Part shown: one piece after another, positions 20,196 through 32,502 of the stretch | How positions within the stretch are numbered: the stretch's first letter is position 1 | Layout of the letters: every line of letters starts with the position of its first letter | DNA from: Linnemannia hyalina | Taxonomy: Eukaryota; Mortierellomycota; Mortierellomycetes; Mortierellales; Mortierellaceae | Reading direction: 5' to 3' | NCBI GenBank assembly: GCA_019671135.1 | Contig: JAHRHY010000013.1 | Location: 806,001-870,000 of the forward strand | Length of the DNA stretch: 64,000 nucleotides | The notes under the pieces: model-generated | Database searches by the model: none | Seen by the model: only the letters and a program-made list of their open reading frames with translations | What the model was told of the DNA's origin: nothing | Made by a program: the position numbers and the translations under genes

Positions 20196-23100
20196 CTACT
20201 CTTTGTCGGTCCACCCCATGTCCTCATTGTACTTGAAAACCTCTTGAGGGGTCAACGCATCCGAAGCCCCCCAGTGCGCAGAACTTGACCGAGGCCGGTA
20301 CGGCTTTTTCTTCCTGCCTGGGAAAATCTCGCCCACATCTAATATGGGTAATGGTCCAAAGATTTCCTCAGGATTAAGATGCCTCTGTTCCTCCATCGCT
20401 CGGTTCAACTCCTCCCAGCTGGCCCACCCGGGCATCTTCTTGCGCTTCGCACCCGAATCGTCGTTATCGTCCTCGTCGTCGCTTTTGATCTCTGGTAGAA
20501 TAGTCTTGAAATGGCGGTGGTTATGGTCTGTCTGTGCTTGATTCGACATCTATTTCAGAGACAAAAAAAATAAAGACTGTTAGTCCAACACTCGGGAAGA
20601 TACAAATGATCTTCATTCAAGTATCTCTACAATACGCCGACGACCTCGTACCCAAGATGGTTGATGACGCACTGGACCAGGTACCGCGAACACATGGCCA
20701 CCATCATTAGCAGCTGTTAATTTAGACTCGACGCGCGTCTCCGTCCTAGCTCCGTTGGGGGCAATGGTCATGGATTCCTTGCGAGACGAGATGACAGACG
20801 ACAGACTAAGAGTGCTAGTGCTGGAGTTGGCCAAAGACTTTGACTCTGTCCGTTGGGTGGTGGAGGTCGAGTGACCTGACTTGGCATGGGTATCCCGTGT
20901 AGGTGTTGGCTCTCGAGCGTGTTGATCCATTCGTGCCTGCATCATCGCCAAAGAAGATCCTGCGGGTCGCGCACTCGAACTCGATGACGACGCAAGGAGA
21001 GCACTGGAAACCCCGTCTGGCAAAACAGGCCGGCTGGTTGCCTTTTTAACCGAGAAAACGGACGATTTTGTTGTCGAGGCCGTCGTGGTTACAGTTGTTG
21101 TGGGGATCGCAAAGGGCTTTCTTGGAGGATGAGACCCTTGGCCGTCGGAACGAGAGTGGCCAGTGCTGGTGCTGTTGACACCACTGCCTTCGGCAGCAGT
21201 ACGGTTGGAGGTCAATGGTTGCCGTGAAGGAGCTCCTTGGCGACCAATAAGGCTAGATGTCGAACCTGAGGAATTGGTCGGCGCAGTGGAGGTCTTGAAT
21301 CCGTTGGGGCCTGCTCCAGCGACCTGTCCAGATTGCTGACTGTCCTTCAAAGAGCTCGATGATCCGATTCTAGTCATCCTGTTACTAGACGATGACTGGA
21401 AGGTTGCAGAGTTGTCAGATTGAGTTGTCGACGGAACGCTCTGAGATTCTGCTGCAGACCCGGGGCCGTTTGTCATATCCGTTGATGTCAGCTTGGTCAG
21501 CCTGGAGGGAAGCATAAATGCAGCTGTCAATGTATGTGAGGTTGTCGTAGTAGGTTTCCTTGCGCCGAGAGTCCGCTTCTCTGGCAAAGTCGTCGACGGC
21601 AGTTTTAAGCGAAGAGCCCCCGTGTCGGAGGAAGAAGAGTCAATTCTTGAGGCGGTAGGCTTAAGTCGAGTGCTCTGCTCTGATTCGTCCCCTGTTCCAG
21701 GCCGTCCTGAGCGACCCAATGGCAAAGTGTTGGCCTCTTCTTTACGGTCTGTCTGTCGCAATGACCGGTCATCCTGGCGGCTTCCTGGCAGATTGAAGGG
21801 ATCCGAGTGCTTTGCTTGTTTCCGTGCTGCAGTATCTGCGCTCGACCTTTGTTCAGCAGAGCTCGACATTCCGTTAGGAGGGCGCTCGGCAGGGTCTCCA
21901 TTGACTTGACCGCGTGCTGGGCCAGCGTTAAATGACTCATCCCGGACACCATCCTGCGAACTAATTCCACGAGCGGCATCCTCACTGCTGGTGTCGAGTC
22001 GCTCAGGGAATGGGGAGCTGTAACCATAGCGCTGGTGCGGTGTTGTTGAAGGAGTCGTAGATCTGGTGGGCCGGTCATCAGCATCAGAACCTCTATTCTT
22101 TGTTGACAGGACATCCACCTCAGGCTCTCGCCAGCGAGAACCGTTGTCTGTAAAAAACCTTTCTGCCGATCGGGACGTTGTCATTATTACTGTTGATGGG
22201 TCGTTGAAATTCGTCCGCCTCTCCCTTGTCGAGCCATCTGTCTTTGTTGTCGCTCGAGGCTCGGTCTCGGGTGAATGGAACCGTATCGGTACAGTTACAT
22301 CCGTAAACGGGGAGCTCTTGGATCTCTTGCTCTCCGCATCCACTGCCCGGTCCTGATCAGTCTCCATGAGGTCGCTACTCCGCTTGGCCACGGACGACGA
22401 CGACCGGTTCCGTGCAGCACTGTTCATAAGACTGGTTCTAAGTGGTGAATCCATGTCCTGGTCCATGCTGGTGTCAGAACGGTTGACGGGTGACTTGAGC
22501 GTCATAGAGTCGCGAGCTTTGGAGCCGGGCGTAGGGCCACGCTCGTCATCGTCACTGTCCACTTCCGTGTCGCCTGTTGACATTGTCTGCGAGTAGGACG
22601 AACGGACCGCCCGAGATGATTGTCCTTTGGCCGGTGTCTTGAACGTACTGGCGCGCAGCTCAGCAATGAACGACCTTCCGGTATCGGACGTGAACGATTT
22701 TTCGGCCTGGGAGGTGTACGACTTTTCTGAAGAGAATGACTTTTCAGGCTCGAAGGTAAACGACCTATCCGATGCAGGCGTTGTCGGAGTATGGCCAGTC
22801 TGCGTGACCATGTCCTGATTGTTGGAGTGTTTGCGCGTCGAGTCCAGCGTCGAATGGCGTGAATTTTCCTCCTGGGGCTGCTGGGGCTGCTTCAACGGAA
22901 CAAATCTGTCGCCATGCCTAATCGATTCCTCTGTTCCTGATACACGCTGCCGCTCTCGCTCATGCACTTGTTGTTGCTCTTGACGTTGTTTTTGCTGCTG
23001 CTGTTGTTGTTGCTGTTTTTGTTGTTCCTGATGCTGCTGCTGGTCAATCTTGGAAACTCGCTGACGGGTCGAGCTACTATTCTGGAAGCTGGCAGTCCTC

Positions 23101-24053
23101 TTCCTCTTGGCCTTCAAAGCCCGCTGTGCCTTCATGGTCGATGGTTTAGCGGTCACCCGAAGCTTTTTCCGAGGAGTCGTATGGATATGATGTCCATGTC
23201 GATGATGATGTTGTTGCCGTTCGTACGGAGAAGTTGGACTCCCGATCCTGGTGATGCTAGGGGTTTTTGGACTCTTTAGCCTGAACTTTGCTGGACTGCT
23301 CTTGGGAGTGTACTGGGTCTTTTGTCGTTGCTGCTGTTGATGATGCTGTTGTTGTTGATGCCGTTGCTGTTGCTGTTGGTGTTGATGAGGTAGCGAATGG
23401 TGATAGCCAGGTGAGGCTGTTGTTCGTCCTTGTCCTGAATAATATACCGTAGTGTAAGGAGGGTATGGTGACTAGTATGCAACACGTTAACAAAATAAAC
23501 CGAGTATCAATGTTTGTCCTGCAAGTGTTGACATTGATCATAGATCCTGGTAAGCCTGATTGTCCATAAAAAAACAAAACATCGCAGATAAGCATGTACC
23601 AAGTCTTCGTCGTATTGTTGTTGATCCGTCGTGAAGTGTTGACTATGCCTTCCGTGGTCACTACTGTGTCAAAGAAATAGGCATTTTGTACAAACAAATA
23701 TGTTAGCGCTATGGCTGGACGCTGATAACCGCAGCACATAGTACAAACTCTTTGCTGGTTCCTGAAAAAAAAACCTCCCATCAATCTTACGTAGAAATAG
23801 ACCGGTTGAAAGCCTCTCCTCCCGATTCATGATAGTCCTTATTCTGCAAGGCTGCATAGACACATCCTTGATAATAGTTCTCGAGCCATTCAAAGCTCTC
23901 GTCACATGCCCGTTCGAACTCTGCCAGTCGGTCGTCTTTGAGTTTCTCGATCCTCCGGCGTTGCAGGATTGGCCATGGCATCAGGTGAGGTTGTGGGTGA
24001 TGGTCTGCATGGGGGAGTTGGGCCAATTCCCGTAGTTTCCGTTTGGTGTCCAT
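20196..24053 (-). CDS. INCENP: INCENP/Sli15-type chromosomal passenger scaffold
   Basis: Four exons (minus) are proposed: 24053-23791, 23663-23600, 23471-20652, 20549-20196; sum 1,166 codons plus stop, all phases matching. The last exon carries a clear IN-box: MPGWASWEELNRAMEEQ, EEIFGPLPILDVGEIFP, then RPRSSSAHW, the site where Aurora B phosphorylates the conserved SS in INCENP. The N-terminus (RIEKLKDDRLAEFERACDESFEWLENYY) is a helix that fits the survivin/borealin-binding end. The middle has a Gln/His-rich tract, a basic KAQRALKAKRKR patch and about 700 residues of Ser/Thr-rich disorder with repeated FTSDTGRSF-like phrases. The likely role is to bind and activate Aurora kinase at centromeres and spindle. 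The join of exon 3 to exon 4 uses donor GTACGA and is the least certain; without it the protein would lack the IN-box. Confidence 0.8.
20550..20651 (-). other. Last intron of the INCENP-like gene
   Basis: Minus strand: donor GTACGA just after codon TGG, acceptor AATAG just before ATG TCG. At 102 nt it contains an in-frame stop 13 codons in (20615-20613), so retention would truncate the protein before the Aurora-binding box. Confidence 0.65.
23660..23665 (-). other. NAGNAG tandem acceptor in INCENP intron 1
   Basis: Minus strand reads ACAGTAGTGACC. Splicing after CAG or after TAG both keep the frame and differ by one Ser codon. My exon list uses the first AG. Confidence 0.6.
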
Positions 24054-24463
24054 GCGCTTGCTTGCTTGTTATTGTGGAAGTGTGATGTGTGTTCGTATGA
24101 AGTGAACTTTGGAGGCTTGACTGATGTGTGAATGAAGAATGAAGGACGAATCGTTGTTTTGTCACAACGCGAAGAACAACAAAAACACACACTAAGCGTC
24201 GTCCCTGGCTTATGGAGTGTTCTTATGAAAAATCATAGGCCATGCGATTAAAACTGATGCTTTCTTCTGGCATGTGACTTCGTTGTATACTTAAGGGGGG
24301 CTGTTCAAGGGCGAAGTTGGAGTGTGCAGTCTTGCCTGTGCTAGACCGTCCGACACAGAAAGTGTAAAAAGAAGGGAGAGCGTAGAAGTTTCTTTCTCCT
24401 TCCATCTTCGCCTCACTCACCCCTCACTCCCCACTCGCCATCCACACTCATACACATCACACC
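24054..24463. promoter_or_regulatory. Divergent promoter region between INCENP-like gene and NUDC
   Basis: 410 bp separate the two start codons. The right end (24400-24463) is pyrimidine-rich on plus, leading to an ACCATGG start for NUDC. Both genes act in mitosis or the cytoskeleton in other eukaryotes, so co-regulation is plausible but not shown. Confidence 0.6.
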
Positions 24464-25695
24464 ATGGTCAACCCCAAGGAATACGACTCCATGACCGAGG
24501 AGGAGCGCACCGCTCACGACGCCGCCGCTCGCGCGAAGGAAGCCGAAGAACAAGCCAGTACGAGATTCATTCACCCTCTACTTTCTTTTTTATTGAGATT
24601 CACACCTGTCGCGCACCCATCCATCATTTTTTTTTCTGACTTCCTCCTTATTCCCAACAAACGAAAGCATGGAATACTAATACGCGATGTCGCGTTCGTA
24701 TCCGCACTTACTTTTATTTCTTCAATTGAAAAAAATTACTGCTCACGAATAGCCCTCCCTTACAAGTGGAGACAGACCTTGGTCGACGTTGATATCACTT
24801 TCGAGGTCCCTAAGGGTACCCGCGCCAGGGACCTGGTCATTGACATCAAGAAAAAGACTCTCAAGGCCGGTCTCAGAGGGCAGACTCCCATCATCGAGGT
24901 AACCACGTACACCTCTCTTACCCACGCACACACGCACACTACTTGCAAAGCACTTTTTTCTATTCACAGGAGGGGGATTGACCTTCTAGAACTCATTCTA
25001 CTCAATAATCCCTACTAACCCCTGCTCCTTTATCATCCTCAAAACAAAACAATACGACAATAGGGCACGTTGACAAAGGAAGTCAGGCTGGACGACTCGA
25101 CATGGTCGTTGGAGGACCAAAAGGAAATCAACATCCACCTCGAAAAGGCAAAGAGCACCGAGTGGTGGAAGGCCGTCATTGAGGGTCACCCCGAAATCGA
25201 CACCACAAAGATCGTCCCCGAGAACTCCAAGCTCAGCGACCTCGATGGCGAGACCCGCGGCATGGTCGAAAAGATGATGGTAAATCATATTGATGGTGTT
25301 TTTTTTTCCTCATCCACAAGAGAGAATCCTTAATTGTTGCTTTGTGTTTGATGTGAATATTTAGCTGGCAATTATTATCATTGCCTGTATACTCATTTTT
25401 GCATTTCGTTTTTTTTTTTTTTTTTTTTTTGGGCCTTCCCGACATAATAGTTCGATCAGCGTCAGAAGGCTGCCGGATTACCATCCAGCGACGACCTCAA
25501 GAAGGCGGAGGCATTCAAAAAGTTCCAGGAAATGGTAACTCAATTATCCTCGTTGCTGCACTCCATTCTCACCCAAGGAAATGAAAAAGACGTGCAAACA
25601 GCAGGGTTTCTGCAGATACTTAACACCTCTCTTCTCGTTCACCTCTCCCACGTTAGCACCCTGAGATGGACTTTAGCAATGCCAAGATGGGATAA
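24464..25695 (+). CDS. NUDC: NudC family nuclear migration protein (CS domain)
   Basis: Five exons: 24464-24557, 24753-24898, 25064-25279, 25451-25534, 25657-25695; 192 residues, all phases matching, near the usual length of fungal NudC. After a short charged N-terminal helix ([21 protein letters not shown]) the CS (p23-like) domain runs from about residue 32 to 125: [46 protein letters not shown], then [14 protein letters not shown]. The C-terminus has the NudC tail: [21 protein letters not shown] and [12 protein letters not shown]. NudC proteins are Hsp90 co-chaperones that stabilise dynein regulator LIS1/NudF and support nuclear migration. The last exon encodes only 12 residues. AATAAA lies at 25760-25765. 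Intron 3 holds a run of 22 T. Confidence 0.95.
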
Positions 25696-26300
25696 ACAAA
25701 GACATTTGCCCGTGTCTTCCTGCCCACCTTTTTTTGCTATTTCACTCATGTACGCCCTGAATAAACCAATTTCTACCCCTTTCTCAATGGTGTCTGGCTC
25801 ACGTCTTCTCATGCTGTTCCTCTCCGTATGCTTCGCAAAACAGCATTGGAAGGAGTGTAGTAAGGTGTCGTCGTTTATTATTATGATTGAAAATTACGTT
25901 AAAAGGGGAAGGTGTAGCTAGGTGGATGGTGACAAGACGTTGGTATTTTGATGAGGATCCGGTCGAGTCGGATAAAAAAGAAAAAAAGTAGGACTGAAAG
26001 CGATAGGTTGTAAGCGAAATAGGGCGTGCCGATCCAAGCAAAAGAATGTGCAAAGAAAGTAAAAAGTGTATATCGGCGTAAAGATAGAGTTGTGACGCAA
26101 GTACTAGAAGTTGTTAGATTAGCCTAGAGGAGAAAGATGAAGATTGAAAAAAAGAAACGGCAGAGCGACTGGGTCAGGAACGGATCACTCAAACACTTTG
26201 GAGTAGTGTTCATAACAAACAGCACCACCATGTTTCAGGACATTACACATTTGTATAATAGGGGAATAAGGCTCATAATAGTCGAGTTTCAAATGGGCAT
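25696..26300. other. Convergent spacer between NUDC and casein kinase 1
   Basis: It contains AATAAA at 25760-25765 for NUDC. No gene is seen. Both neighbours end here, so it is a shared 3' region. Confidence 0.5.
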
Positions 26301-28732
26301 TCATCTACGACACGTACTGCAGGTAATAACGCCAATCAACTTGTTCCAGAAGCCGCGCTTCTTCTGGCTACCCTCTCCATTCTGACCCTCATCGGCCCGG
26401 AGGTTGCCGTTGGGTGCGGCGCGGTTGTAGGCGTGCTCGCGAAGCAAATCCTGGTCAGCGGCTCCGCCTCCAGGTCCACGGTTCTGGCTCTGCTTGTGCT
26501 TCAGCCGCGAGTTGCTGTGGACCAGCGCTCCAGGCTGTTGGAGCTTGCCCTGCTGGCGCTGGGACTGCCCTTGGCTCTGTGCATGGGGGTCCCGAGAGGC
26601 GTGACGGTCGTGCTGTGCTGCTGGGTGCAAGGGGTTCGACGAGTATTGGTGCGATGCGCTCGGTACGTGTCCGTTGTCTCCGTAGATATCACCCATGCCC
26701 TAAAGGTTGTACGTAATGAGGACAAATAGAGTTTTAGTCACGCGTCACAAAAATCGACAATGATAATGGCAAAAGCAAGAAAAAAAAGGTCATCCAGTCA
26801 TGGGTTGAGCGGGTCTGACTACTTACATCGGCTTCCGATTCCCATCCCTTGCCATTGTTCAGAAGCATCCAGTCATAGACACCATCCTCGGTCTCGTTCA
26901 TGCTCTTCAAGGCCTTGGTGAATAGATCTCTCAAGAAGTCATAGTCAGGAGTCTCCTCGAACGACAGCTTGCGGACATAGTTGAGATAGATACCAAACTC
27001 CTCTGTATTGTGTCAAAAACATATCGAAAAAAAAGAGGTGAGTACGCATAATGGGAACGATTTGTATATAAAAGATAGACTACTCGTTACGTTGCTTTCT
27101 TACCTGGAAATCCCTCGCAAAGCTCCTTGATGGGTGTCGACTGCTTCTTCTCACCAATCTTTTCGTACTTTTGCTTGTTGGTAGCTGCCTTGAGTCCCTG
27201 CCAGGGAAGACCACCGCGCAGGAAGTACATGAAAACATGGCCCATGGCCTCCAGATCGTCACGTCGCGATTGCTCTAAAGTGGGTTGAACATAGTATGAA
27301 ACAACAGGGATATTGCAAGTGTTAATTTGTAGCAGAATATATATATGCTGCAGTGAGGGGGTATCGCTTGAAAAGTGTGATATAACAGATATGACAGACG
27401 TACCTCTGCCCAAGTGTGTGTTGATGCTCATATATCTGGCAGTTCCGCTCAAACTCTTGCGCTCACGGTAAGGAATATGCTGTTTGGTCTTGGGATCGCG
27501 ATACTGCTTGGCCATGCCAAAGTCGACCACGTGCACCAGATTGGCGTTCTTGGTGTGGGGCCGTCCAACCAAAAAGTTGTCGGGCTTAATATCTCGGTAG
27601 ATCAAGTTCTTCTCGTGAATAGTTTGGATTCGGAAGAGCTGTAAAAAAAATTGAAATCAGGATGACGGTGAGCAAAAAGGCAGCTTATTGTAATAAGTTA
27701 TTTCGAGCACATTCAATTGCAAAAAGAAATATAGGTGCCTGAACCATGTGCGTGCAATTGCGAGTCTTACCATCTGCTTGGCGACCATGACAACAGTCTT
27801 GATCGTGAACTTGCGACCGCACATATCAAAGAGGTCCTCGAGGGAAGGACCGAGCAGGTCAATGCAGAGAATGTTGTGGAGACCCTCCTGTCCGAAGTAG
27901 AAGGCATTTGGAATACCGGCTATTCAACAAGTCCGCAGAAATAAGTACACCTTTTAGTCTTCATAATCTAATCCGTATCGTGCCTGCATTCGTTTCATAA
28001 GTATGTCCATTGTTTTTTCTTCTGCCGTCTTGATATTGGACTGGCGCCATGGTCATATGGTTTATTTTCTGCTGTTTCCGCGTTTCTGTCCCTTTTATGT
28101 GATGCCAGACAGTAAGAGAGTATTCCCCTCTGAACCAGTTGACACCATATCATTTGACCCGTCCTTCCACCGTTCACACTCTTCCCGCATTTACACATGT
28201 CTTTCCAGTCTTTTTTTTTTTTTTTTTTCCTTTTTGCTGCTTTCAGTACTGAGCAGGACCAATAGAAGAGGGAGAGAGACAATCGGTCATGGATTCCTCC
28301 CGATCCCCGATATACCCGATGACACCGTACACGCCTTTTTCTCTTTTTTCCAGTCTGGTCCTGCTGTTCGTAGTCAAAGTTGCACTTACTTGATCCAGCC
28401 AAGATCTTGTATGTCCTGTATTCGTCGCGCAACTGTGGGGCATCGCTCTTTCTGGGTTCAAACTTGATGGCAACCTGCTGGTTGTTCAACAGATTAAGGC
28501 CTGGAGGAATGAATCAATAATATAACGAGGTTAGACACCGTGTTTTTGTGACTTCATGGGTTGGTTTTTGCTTGCTGAAAGTATTTTTTTCTTGGCGGCG
28601 AGTGGAGTAGATGGGGAGAGACTTGCCTTCATAAATGATACCGAAGCTTCCCTCGCCAATCTTTTTTCCGACGCGGTAGTGGACACCGACGACGTTGGAG
28701 GAGGAATGAGTGCTGTGGGAGCTGCTACTCAT
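26301..28732 (-). CDS. Casein kinase 1 (Yck-like Ser/Thr kinase)
   Basis: Seven exons (minus): 28732-28627, 28500-28390, 27919-27771, 27638-27404, 27274-27104, 27002-26827, 26699-26301; 448 residues, all phases matching. Kinase domain about residues 17-300: glycine loop [19 protein letters not shown] with the ATP lysine, catalytic YRDIKPDN (Asp138), [10 protein letters not shown] (Asp161), and the CK1-specific [25 protein letters not shown]. The tail is Gln/His/Asn-rich and ends ITCSTCRR. Its Cys pair near the end resembles the lipidated C-terminus of membrane-bound Yck kinases, though it is not the usual terminal CC. CK1 kinases phosphorylate acidic or pre-phosphorylated targets in nutrient sensing, endocytosis and morphogenesis. 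Intron 1 begins with GC, not GT; intron 2 is 470 nt. The gene faces a long purine-rich (plus) spacer upstream. Confidence 0.95.
28501..28626 (-). other. GC-AG intron in casein kinase 1
   Basis: Minus strand donor is G|GCAAGT and acceptor CCAG. Only this join gives [16 protein letters not shown], the conserved CK1 sequence. The nearest GT (GTCTCT, two bases on) would shift the frame. GCAAGT is the standard motif of the rare GC-AG class. Confidence 0.85.
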
Positions 28733-30552
28733 GCTATTTTGCGAGCGATAGAAGAGGGAGGGGGGAAGCAGGAGGATTAGTAAGTCGTTGCTGTTGTTGT
28801 ATGCATGATGGTGGTGTATGTATGAGCTTGCAGTCTCAGGTTTTGCTGAGACGGTGAAGCGGTAAGCAAGTGAGGTGTGAGGAGGAGAAAAACAACTATC
28901 AGGGATAGCAGTAGTAAATGGTATGATAGTAAGATGGATATGGGTGTGTGTGTGTGTGTGTTTATATGTATGTATGCCTTACGATAAGGAGTTATATAGC
29001 AATAAGTAAAAAAGGGTGTGATATGGTGAAAACGACGATGACGGCGGGCGAAAAGGGAAGAAGGAAAAAGGGTTGAAGAGACGATATAGAGCGAGAGAGA
29101 GAGAGAGAGACTGGGTAGCAGGAGTGAGTGAGCAAGTATTAGTGTGAGGTGAAAGAGGGAGATGATGTCAAATAAAGAGTAAGAAGAGTGAGGAAGGGTG
29201 CTGATCGGGGTATGAATGGGGAGTAAAGGTGCAAGGAGTGAAAAGTGTGAAGTTGAGAAGGAGGAGAAGTACAAAGGGAAAAGAAGATCGAAGCGGAAGA
29301 GGAAGAAAGGAGATTTGAACGAGACAGAAAAAAAATGCTTTGTAGGGGAAAGGGGTAGGGGAAGTGGAAGTGGGTGTGTGGGTGTTGTGGGTAGAAAAAA
29401 ACAAGGTGTACGATAGAGAGAGAGAGAGACGGCATAAAAAAGAGAGCAGCAGGAACAAGAGAAAGAGGGAGGGAGAGAGTGAGGCAAGCAGGACCAGCGA
29501 GAGACGACAATAGGGATGGGTACACAAACATATCCGATGATACGATGTGACATCCAATGGCCCTCTTCCTTCTTTTCGTTTCTTCTTATTGTTACAAAAA
29601 GAAACAGCCCCCTCTCTTTTTTTTCATTCAACAACAAAACAACCAAACATTGTAAATATGTTTGCGGGTGAATACGACACGGCAACCCCTCTCCATCACT
29701 TTTTTTCTTTTCTTTTTTAAACTCTCACGCACACTTTCTTTTCGGTTCCCGTATGGTTTTGGTTTGGTCACGCTCCCTCTCGTGTGGACTTTGTCCCCTC
29801 ATCCCTCCAACCCAGTGATTATTTTTAAGTAGTGTAATAGTTTGTGAAGAGAGTTTCTTCCAATGGGAGCAGGGTAGGAATCCATGCGGAAATATAAAAT
29901 AACGTTGGGAGATGGGGAGGAGGAGGAGGGAAAAGAGAAGGGGAGGAAGAGAAGGGAGAGCAAAGAAGAAACAAGAAAGAAAGAAAGAAAGAGGGGGAAC
30001 ACACAGGCTGCAACAACAATGGGAAGAAGGAGAGCGGAAGAGAGAAGGGGAAGAGACAGAGAGGGGGCCACAGTTAACCCCTTCTTCTGTTGAAATGATT
30101 GATAGATTGATTGAACAAAGGGAAAGGGAAGGGAAGAAATATATACAAAAAAGAAGTGAGTCTTTTCATCCTGCATAACGGGGCCAAGCATAAATATAAC
30201 ACACAACTCAACACACATATATATCGGCATATCCGACATGGCATGACATAGCATGACATGACACGGAAAAGAAGAACAGCAGGAATAAACAATGATTGTG
30301 GGATATCATCATCATCATCATCCCATAGGAATGCTACACAAAGGCACATACACCAATAAAAAGCAAGAAAAAAAACAACACAAAACAAACAAAATAAAAA
30401 AACAATAGGACGTAGGGACGTAGAGGAACGAGATAAGACGGAAGAGAGCTTAAACAGTTGGGGACAGGGGGAGGAAGATAGAAAGACGAAAACATGAGCA
30501 ATATGAAAGCAGATATGTTTTGTGTTGGCTGATGAGTTTTCTTTGATGAGTG

Positions 30553-30610
30553 CGAGTGAGTGAGAGAGTGAGTGAGTGGGTGGGTGAGTGAGTGAGTGAG
30601 TGAGTGAGTA
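30553..30610. repeat. GAGT tetranucleotide microsatellite
   Basis: About 14 imperfect GAGT/GTGA units on plus, inside the spacer upstream of casein kinase 1. Confidence 0.85.
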
Positions 30611-31430
30611 TGTGAGTATGTGTGGAAGGTTGGATTAAGGAATGAGGAATGGCTGCTGGTGTTGTTGCTTGTGGTGATAGCTGCGGTTGTGGTGGCGTGA
30701 TTGCAGAAGAGAAGAAAAAAAAGCTTTGTTTATGATGGTCGCACACAAGAGGGATTAAGATGTATTGGAGATGGAGTTGTTGGTAGTGTGAGTGGAAGTG
30801 GATGAAGTGTATTTTACCTGGTGGAAGGAGGGGGGTTGTGGATGAGGTGAAGGGGGAAGGAGAGGAGGGGAGAAGGAAGGGAAGAAAGAAAGAGAGCGGA
30901 TGAAAGAGAGAGGTGAGAGTGATTAAGAATGAGTGGGCGAGTGAGTGATGAAAGGAGAGTGAATGAGAGTGGATCAGGAAAGGCGAGGAAGGAGCCTGAT
31001 TGGGAAGAAAAAGAAGGAAGGACTGGGGATGATGAGAGTGGAGGGGAAGGGGAAGGGGGGAATAAAGGAAAGAGATAAAAGAAGGAAGAAGAGGGAGACT
31101 GAAGAAGAAGAAAAGAGAAAAGAGAAAATGGAGTGGTACGACAGGACAGGAGTGAGAGAGACAGAGGGACAGCCAGACAAATGAGAAGCGAGCCAAACGA
31201 ATCAGTGATCTCACACTCACACACACACACACATATCAATAGGTACCTTTGCGGACATACATTGATTGAACATGCATATAACAGGATATACATACAGGAC
31301 AAGGGTCGGTAGTGTCGTGTTGCCTTTTGCCTGCCTGCTTGGTATGTTTGTCGTCGTCTGTTGTTGGGATGGGTTATTTTGTTGCTCCGAAGCGACTCAA
31401 AAAAAAACTTATTAAAAGACAGGGGTGAAG

Positions 31431-31452
31431 AAAAAAAAAAAAAAAAAAAAAA
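31431..31452 (+). repeat. Homopolymer of 22 A
   Basis: Uninterrupted A run in the intergenic spacer. Confidence 0.95.
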
Positions 31453-31740
31453 GAGAGAAAGGGAGCCCATCTGGGGGTGTGGTAGAAAAGAGAGGACAAG
31501 AGAGGCGAAAGAGGCAAGCGATTCAATTAATAAAAGAGATAGAACCCTATTCGGATATGATACTCCCATGGGGGGGTTGAATGAGGAGGCAAATTGAGGA
31601 CAATTGGGGGATAAACAAAACAGCTCATTCTTCCATTTCATCCATTCTCAAGCATCCATGGCCACTGCAGGTCATTCATCAAAAAAAAAAAACTCAGATG
31701 CTACTGCACATGATGTATAAATACCACACACCTCGCCTTC

Positions 31741-31756
31741 ATATCATATATGATAT
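31741..31756. repeat. 16-bp perfect AT palindrome
   Basis: ATATCATATATGATAT equals its own reverse complement. It could be a protein-binding dyad or chance in AT-rich sequence. Confidence 0.8.
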
Positions 31757-32470
31757 ATGAGAGAAGGCATGGAAGGACACAATCATCTTTTACTTTTCAT
31801 ATCTCCTTCGTGCATCCTTCTTTGGACCCTACAACGACAAGAAGAAAGAAAGAAGAAAAAAAAAACGAAGGGAGCCTCCGTGGCGCTCTTTTCGAGACTT
31901 TTGTGTGTCCAATGGCTGTCGTGTGTTCGCATGTTCGCGTGTTCGTGTTTGTTCAATTCAACTCTCTTTTACACTTTCATTTCACGGCTTAGCACACTAG
32001 CTTTGTACAACATCTGTCTTTCTTTGTTACGATGATCTCTACTCGCGCCGACTGCTTGGTGTTCAAGGTCCAGCTCGAATGGATTCTGTTGATGTTTATT
32101 ATGCAGTGTTATTCTACCCTCAACCATCCTATCCGAATCTACTGTCGTTGATATTTGGCAAAAAAGAAAGGAGACAGAGAGGCCCCGTCGGGTCCGTCCG
32201 TGCGATGGGCGATGGACGTGATGAACGAAGAACAATAGACAGAAAAAGGGTGGAGGAAAAAAAGGGAGGGAAGGAGGGAGAGGTCAAAAGTGGGGCAAGA
32301 AGAAGAAGAGGAAGAAGGGGAGAGGAGGAAATAAAGGAGTCGACTTTTTGTTCCCTTTGATGAGAAACAGATGCATGCATGCACAACAGCAACCAAAGGG
32401 TAACTTTTGATTGACCAGATCTGGGCCATGGGCTGGGATTGTAATACTAACTAAAGCATTATGCACAGTG

Positions 32471-32471
<1 letters not shown>

Positions 32472-32502
<31 letters not shown>
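32472..32502 (+). repeat. TTG trinucleotide microsatellite
   Basis: About ten uninterrupted TTG units, non-coding here. Confidence 0.9.

Noticed and set aside
21493..22356. Plus-strand frames antisense to the INCENP-like gene
   Set aside because: They are shadows of the Ser/Thr-rich exon, with no independent support.
28777..31641. Long minus-strand frames rich in Ser, Leu, Phe and Pro
   Set aside because: They follow the homopyrimidine composition of the strand, have no domain-like sequence and overlap each other in several frames.
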